Assembly (NCBI GenBank): GCA_029251005.1
Contig: JAQXEE010000047.1
Coordinates: forward strand, 1 to 39,177
DNA: 39,177 nucleotides
Source: Flavobacteriales bacterium
GTDB lineage: Bacteria; Bacteroidota; Bacteroidia; Flavobacteriales_C; GCA-002722245
Direction: 5' to 3'
The translations under genes were made by a program, and so were the position numbers. This document shows positions 35,162 to 39,177 of this stretch, piece by piece (position 1 is the stretch's first letter; each line of letters begins with the position of its first letter). The notes below the pieces were generated by a model, which saw nothing but the letters and a program-made list of their open reading frames with translations, was not told where the DNA came from and made no database searches.

Positions 35162-35530
35162 CTCGTTTTTATGTTTTGATTAGGACTACAAAGATACCGA
35201 TTTAATCCCTTACTGATTTACCTAACTGAACTAAATTATCACTTTTAATTTCTGTTCGTTGGGTTTTGATTTATGTATCATTGCTACAACAGTTAATCTT
35301 TCTAATGAGGGTACCCGTTTTAAGAACAGAACTTTACGGTTTATCCAATCACAGTGTTATCTTGGATGAAGACCTATGTAATAGCTTTGGAGGTTTATGT
35401 TAAAATCAACTGATGGATTCTTTAGAATATAAGAGGAGCTTTATTAGCTTACGATTAACGTAGTAAAATATTTCCCTTAGATACTCCTAAAAAAAACACA
35501 TCAAACTGTTTTTAATTAATATTGAGCATA
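35162..35530. other. Intergenic region between the flavoprotein and desaturase genes
   Basis: This 369-bp stretch contains the desaturase -7 box (35189-35196) and otherwise nothing I can name. The frames are closed on both strands. Confidence 0.55.
35189..35196 (-). promoter_or_regulatory. -7 box (TATCTTTG) of the desaturase-acyltransferase operon
   Basis: The minus strand reads TATCTTTG, a perfect TAnnTTTG of the form common in Flavobacteriales, 27 bp before the ATG at 35161. A -33 TTTG is not evident. Confidence 0.45.
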
Positions 35531-36724
35531 CTAAACACGCCTTCTCTCGTTTAAATGTTTTGCAATAGCAAACCCCATGCTAAAACAGCCTTGCAAAAGA
35601 TATCCGCCTGTGGGAGCATACCAGTTTAGCATTTCTCCTATTATGTAGGTATTGGGGATTTTACTGGCCTGTAAGTTTTCATTTACTTCGTTCAGGTTTA
35701 TTCCTCCTAAAGTCGAAATAGCCTTGTCTAATTCCTCCGCCGAATGAAGAATAACAGGTACAGCTTTGATGGTTTTGGCTAATAAATCGGGATTAAAAAA
35801 AAGGTCTTTATCGGTGAAGTGTTTTAAAATACTAATAGCAGTGCGGTCAAGGTTTAAATCCTTTTTTAAAATTTCGGTCGCTTTGGATAGTTTGGCTTTT
35901 TTGTACGTTGTTTGGATTTGCTCCGTTGTCATGGTTGGTTTTAAATCCAACTGAATAGTAACCGATTTTTGAGTGATGAATTGGTTTTGAATGCTTTCAC
36001 TTAATGCATAAATAGCATTCCCTTCTAATCCAAGTTTCGAAATTACTAATTCTCCTTTTGCAGAGTAATTATTAAACGATACGGCAATGTTTTTTAAGGG
36101 CTTTCCTTCGTGTGCAGTAATAAATTCCTTGTTCCAATTTACTTTAAAAGCACAATTAGCGGCTCTAAATGGTTGAACGGTTATGCCTTGTTTTTTAAAA
36201 AGCTCATTCCATTTACCATCAGATCCTGTTACCTTCCAACTGGATCCCCCTAATGCAAAAACAACAACATCGGATTCGATAGGTTCTAGCCCTTCAAAAC
36301 ATAACTGACCGTTCGTGTTCCAGCCCGTCCATTTTGTTTTGAGCACAAATTTTATATGCTTGCTTTTAATGTGCTCTATAATTCTATTGAGTACTTCAAT
36401 TGGTTTTAATTCCGGTTGAGGGAATACTCGGTTACTCGATCCAATAAATGTTCCTACACCCAGATTACTTAACCAGTTAATTAAATCATCGTTGGTAAAC
36501 ACGCGCAGAAAAGGCGCCATAAATTCATCGGGAGAATACTTACTAATTAATTCATTCAAGGGTGATTTAAAGGTTAAATTTAAACCGCCTTCGCCTGCAA
36601 CTAAAAACTTCCGCCCAACCGCTTTTTTTTGATCATATAAAGTGACTTTATATTGCCGAGTATCAATTTGCGCTGCAAGCATTAGAGCTGCAGGACCTCC
36701 TCCTATGATTGTTAAGTTTTTCAT
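35531..36724 (-). CDS. HI0933/BaiN-family flavoprotein (NAD(P)/FAD-dependent oxidoreductase)
   Basis: This 397-residue protein has an N-terminal FAD site GGGPAA (8-13). The family marks are VGRKFLVAGEGGLNLT (about 41-56), SSNRVFPQPELKP (about 96-108) and the C-terminal TGGYLLQGCFSMGFAIAKHL. It belongs to the HI0933 group (TIGR03862-like), whose best-known members are a bile-acid-modifying reductase and uncharacterised flavoproteins, so the substrate is unknown. The gene stands alone, with 192 bp before it and 369 bp after it. Confidence 0.85.
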   Translation of the reverse strand: MKNLTIIGGGPAALMLAAQIDTRQYKVTLYDQKKAVGRKFLVAGEGGLNLTFKSPLNELISKYSPDEFMAPFLRVFTNDDLINWLSNLGVGTFIGSSNRVFPQPELKPIEVLNRIIEHIKSKHIKFVLKTKWTGWNTNGQLCFEGLEPIESDVVVFALGGSSWKVTGSDGKWNELFKKQGITVQPFRAANCAFKVNWNKEFITAHEGKPLKNIAVSFNNYSAKGELVISKLGLEGNAIYALSESIQNQFITQKSVTIQLDLKPTMTTEQIQTTYKKAKLSKATEILKKDLNLDRTAISILKHFTDKDLFFNPDLLAKTIKAVPVILHSAEELDKAISTLGGINLNEVNENLQASKIPNTYIIGEMLNWYAPTGGYLLQGCFSMGFAIAKHLNERRRV

Positions 36725-36916
36725 GTAATTAACCCAAATGACAAAACATTGCGTGTTGGTAAGTTAATACAGGAGTTTTAAGGTTGCAAGTAAAAGCAAT
36801 GGCAATCATACTTAGTACTTGTAATGCTTGGGTGTAGTAGTTTGTCATTTATTTAAAAGTTACAAAACTGTTTACACCTTAATCACAATTCTAAAACTGA
36901 TACGGTATTCTATTAT

Positions 36917-37693
36917 TTACCAATAATTCATTAAATCGGAGTATTTAAACGTGTAGTTTAATAAATTCTTTAATTTTTCACTGGTTATTATTTTGTAATC
37001 ATTTAAGGATTCTTCATTGAATATAGGCTCAGGTTTGCCTAGTTTTTTAAATTCATTTTTATAAAAGTCTCTTCTCTTAGGATGTGAATCAGCACAGGCA
37101 TTTAGTGTTTGATTCCAAGCATTATGTTTAATAATTTTTTCAATTATTTCAATACAGTCATCTCTGTGGATAAAATTGATATAGCCTTCAGGATTTTCTA
37201 TTTTTTTGTCTTTTTTAAAGAAATTACCGGGTTGTCTGTTGTAGCCAAATAACCCTCCAAATCGGATAATTGTTGACTGAAAGAGTTTATTTTTCCTAAA
37301 TAAACTTTCTATTTCAGTTAACGGAGATGTATTAATAGGACTTTCCTCAGATGTAATTTCATTCGTGTTCGGATAAACCGAAGTTGAGCTAATAAATATT
37401 ACCTTTTTTATATTGGATTTTTCGATTTGGGTTATTAAACACTTAAAATCATCTATGCTCTTTGATGTAATACAAATAACTAAAACATCAGAAGTTAAAA
37501 ATTCTGAAACAACTTTTTCTCTTTGTTTAATATCAACAATAAAGGCTGGAATTGCCTTAATTTTTAGGTTTTCAAATTTGTTGCTTGAAGTAGTCGAACC
37601 CTTAACATTATAACCTTTATTAATTAAATTAAGAGCTAAATCTAATCCTAACCAACCACACCCTAGTATGCTAATTTTTTGCTTTAATATCAT
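36917..37693 (-). CDS. YeeZ-like NAD(P)-binding SDR-family protein
   Basis: This 258-residue protein is an extended short-chain dehydrogenase/epimerase-like protein. The N-terminal nucleotide site is GCGWLG (11-16). SSTSVYPN in the middle holds the Ser/Tyr of the SDR active site. The FINFIHRDDC-like block (YINFIHRDDCIEII) is typical of the family. It resembles E. coli YeeZ, whose reaction is unknown. The C-terminal part (about 200-258) is short, so the substrate domain is reduced. It has no close partner gene. A -7-like box (TTACTTTG on the minus strand near 37780) is a weak match. Confidence 0.82.
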   Translation of the reverse strand: MILKQKISILGCGWLGLDLALNLINKGYNVKGSTTSSNKFENLKIKAIPAFIVDIKQREKVVSEFLTSDVLVICITSKSIDDFKCLITQIEKSNIKKVIFISSTSVYPNTNEITSEESPINTSPLTEIESLFRKNKLFQSTIIRFGGLFGYNRQPGNFFKKDKKIENPEGYINFIHRDDCIEIIEKIIKHNAWNQTLNACADSHPKRRDFYKNEFKKLGKPEPIFNEESLNDYKIITSEKLKNLLNYTFKYSDLMNYW

Positions 37694-37883
37694 TTTTGTT
37701 TTTTTATCAATATTGACATTTTCGGTCCCGTATGTTGAGCGTTTAATTGTTTAAAATAAAAGACAGCATTGTACTGCTTGCAAAGTAAATAATTTGAAAA
37801 TAAAAAAGGTTTAATACTATTACAGTAATACCCATTAGGATTCAATTTATGTAACTTTACTCAAAAGTAATTTAAGGTTAATT

Positions 37884-38192
37884 ATGTCACAAGAAATTGA
37901 TAAAGTAAAAGAGCTGTTGCAGAAGTACAATGATATCTTAGTACACAGTATGAGTATCGCACTTACGGAAGATTTTATTAATTTAATTGTAGTAAACTCA
38001 GATGATGTAAATTTTGAATTACAGAAATTAACCAAAGATAAAAGTGCTTTCAGAGTTTTGATTACAAAGGAATTTCTTAAATTAAATTCGGGATCTGTAT
38101 TGTCAGAATTAAAAACAATGGATGAGGGTTTTACGTCTAATATGGAAAAGCGGAAAAACTTAAAATCTAATCAGAAAAAGTTGAATATTTAA
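37884..38192 (+). CDS. Small hypothetical protein
   Basis: This 102-residue helical, Lys-rich protein of unknown family begins with SQEIDKVKELLQKYNDILVH. A -7-like TAACTTTA (37852-37859) stands 24 bp before its ATG, and AAGG (37874-37877) lies 6 bp upstream. No signal peptide or membrane segment is present. It is the only plus-strand gene between 23395 and the right edge. A 62-codon antisense frame (37847-38035) is a shadow. Confidence 0.6.
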   Translation: MSQEIDKVKELLQKYNDILVHSMSIALTEDFINLIVVNSDDVNFELQKLTKDKSAFRVLITKEFLKLNSGSVLSELKTMDEGFTSNMEKRKNLKSNQKKLNI

Positions 38193-38367
38193 ACTCAATT
38201 ATTTTGTCAGTACAGTTGAGCTTTATGTAAAGCTTACCGTTTTATTTCTACAATAAAATATGGTTTGCTAAAGTCTTATTTAGTGTCTGTCATTTTAAAT
38301 ATACAATTCAATCTTACCTAGAGAACGAGTTGTTGGTTTTACATTACGACTTTTTACGGATGAGAAA

Positions 38368-39177
38368 TCATTTACTTACAATGAACCTTTTCGCTTCAGA
38401 AACGTTTTTACCGCGTATTGATAGTATATAGGCTCCCTTTGATAAGTTTGGAATACTAATTAACTTCCTAGTAAAGCCCTTAATTGTAAAATTTTCTTCC
38501 CTCAATATAATTTTTCCTGCCATATCAGTAACAGTAATGAAACCGGTTAAGTCACCTAAATTATTGTTTGTGAGTTGAAAGTTACCATCATTTGGATTAG
38601 GAGATAGTTTAATTTTTCGCCACGAAGTAGCGTTTATATTATAAGCCTCGCAATCAAAATTTAAATTATTTACCTCAAAAAAATCCATAAGGTGTTCTTT
38701 CATATAACAAGATCTGTTAAGTGCAAATTCATTTAAAGGTTCAATTTTGTTATACCAATCATCCATACTTTTAGGGTAACCCCATCTGTCTATATGTTCT
38801 TTCATTTCTGGATGAAGCAACGCTTTGAAATGATTAATAGAATCTTGTATATTGCTTGGTTTAAAAGCGTTTTCTAAATGGTATACAAAGCGATTTATAA
38901 ATTCTTTTTGAAATTCTTCATTTTCCAAAAGGGATCTGAACATTAAATTAGAGCATGAGCAGTGCGGCCATCCATTTTCTTCTTTCGCAGCATGCAGTAA
39001 GGAGGGAGTGTAAAAGCTAGATCTAGCATCATAAGCAAAAGATAAATCTAGGTCGTAGATTAAATGCCGCCATTTGGAATTTGCATCATTGGTTTTCCAT
39101 ATTTTGTAGTTGTTACAAGGCCAGTCGTAATTCGCATAATAAATTTCTGCAATATGATAATCAATGAAATTTTCAAT
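38368..39177 (-). CDS. CotH-kinase-family secreted protein with T9SS type A sorting domain (partial)
   Basis: The frame is open from its stop at 38368 through the ATG at 38943 to the window edge, so that ATG is internal and the protein continues upstream (269 residues visible). The upstream part reads YANYDWPCNNYKIWK, then SKWRHLIYDLDLSF, both marks of the CotH kinase family. YDLD probably supplies the metal-binding acidic pair. CotH kinases phosphorylate proteins, in Bacillus the spore coat. Secreted homologs are widespread. The C-terminus is a type A sorting domain (LSPNPNDGNFQLTNN to RFIVSK). The protein is therefore exported by T9SS and acts outside the cell (inference). Confidence 0.82.
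   Translation of the reverse strand: MENFIDYHIAEIYYANYDWPCNNYKIWKTNDANSKWRHLIYDLDLSFAYDARSSFYTPSLLHAAKEENGWPHCSCSNLMFRSLLENEEFQKEFINRFVYHLENAFKPSNIQDSINHFKALLHPEMKEHIDRWGYPKSMDDWYNKIEPLNEFALNRSCYMKEHLMDFFEVNNLNFDCEAYNINATSWRKIKLSPNPNDGNFQLTNNNLGDLTGFITVTDMAGKIILREENFTIKGFTRKLISIPNLSKGAYILSIRGKNVSEAKRFIVSK

Noticed and set aside
38368-38943. 191-residue protein starting at 38943
   Set aside because: The frame stays open and carries CotH-family residues upstream to the window edge, so the ATG is internal.

Overview
The window is AT-rich and gene-dense, and it reads as a chromosomal segment of a Bacteroidota bacterium, most likely a marine or freshwater member of Flavobacteriales. The reasons are type IX secretion (T9SS) sorting domains of both type A and type B (a gliding-motility-type C-terminus), TAnnTTTG-like -7 promoter boxes with almost no Shine-Dalgarno signal, and lineage-typical families such as the DUF4175 coiled-coil protein beside ybeY and mnmG. 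This taxonomic reading is inference. I see no phage, insertion sequence, CRISPR array, rRNA or tRNA.

Layout. 1-72 is the tail of an unidentified gene, followed by a possible structured RNA (93-149) and uvrC (+). From 9840 back to 2060, one minus-strand block runs: outer-membrane protein, DUF4175 protein, RsbW-like ATPase, ybeY, mnmG, then an HTH regulator. The 62-bp gap between mnmG and the HTH gene holds two parS-like ParB sites, which suggests an origin-proximal position. gltX (+) follows from a divergent promoter region.

12152-15773 is a compact plus-strand operon: two tandem paralogous T9SS-secreted proteins and a cytoplasmic helical-repeat protein, with a perfect 13-bp-arm palindrome in its leader. 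16475-23395 is one gene for a 2306-residue surface protein. It combines a fibrinogen-like N-terminus, duplicated thrombospondin type-3 calcium-binding modules, a carbohydrate-binding-like module, a lectin-like module, a PKD domain, a 70-residue Ig-like repeat array and a type B sorting domain.

From 23693 to 37693 everything is on the minus strand: a methyltransferase-VanW-DUF3187-like cluster, a small membrane protein, phosphatidylserine decarboxylase with a full Bacteroidota promoter, a DEAD-box helicase, a giant DUF2339 membrane protein, an acyltransferase-desaturase pair, an HI0933-type flavoprotein and a YeeZ-like SDR. The right edge has a 102-residue unknown protein (+) and the C-terminal part of a CotH-family protein with a T9SS tail that runs off the window.

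Two themes recur. One is envelope lipid chemistry (decarboxylase, acyltransferase, desaturase). The other is secreted surface proteins carried by T9SS (four proteins). The rest is translation and genome maintenance (uvrC, mnmG, ybeY, gltX, helicase). The least described parts are the 12152-15773 operon, the parS pair, the giant surface protein and the VanW cluster.
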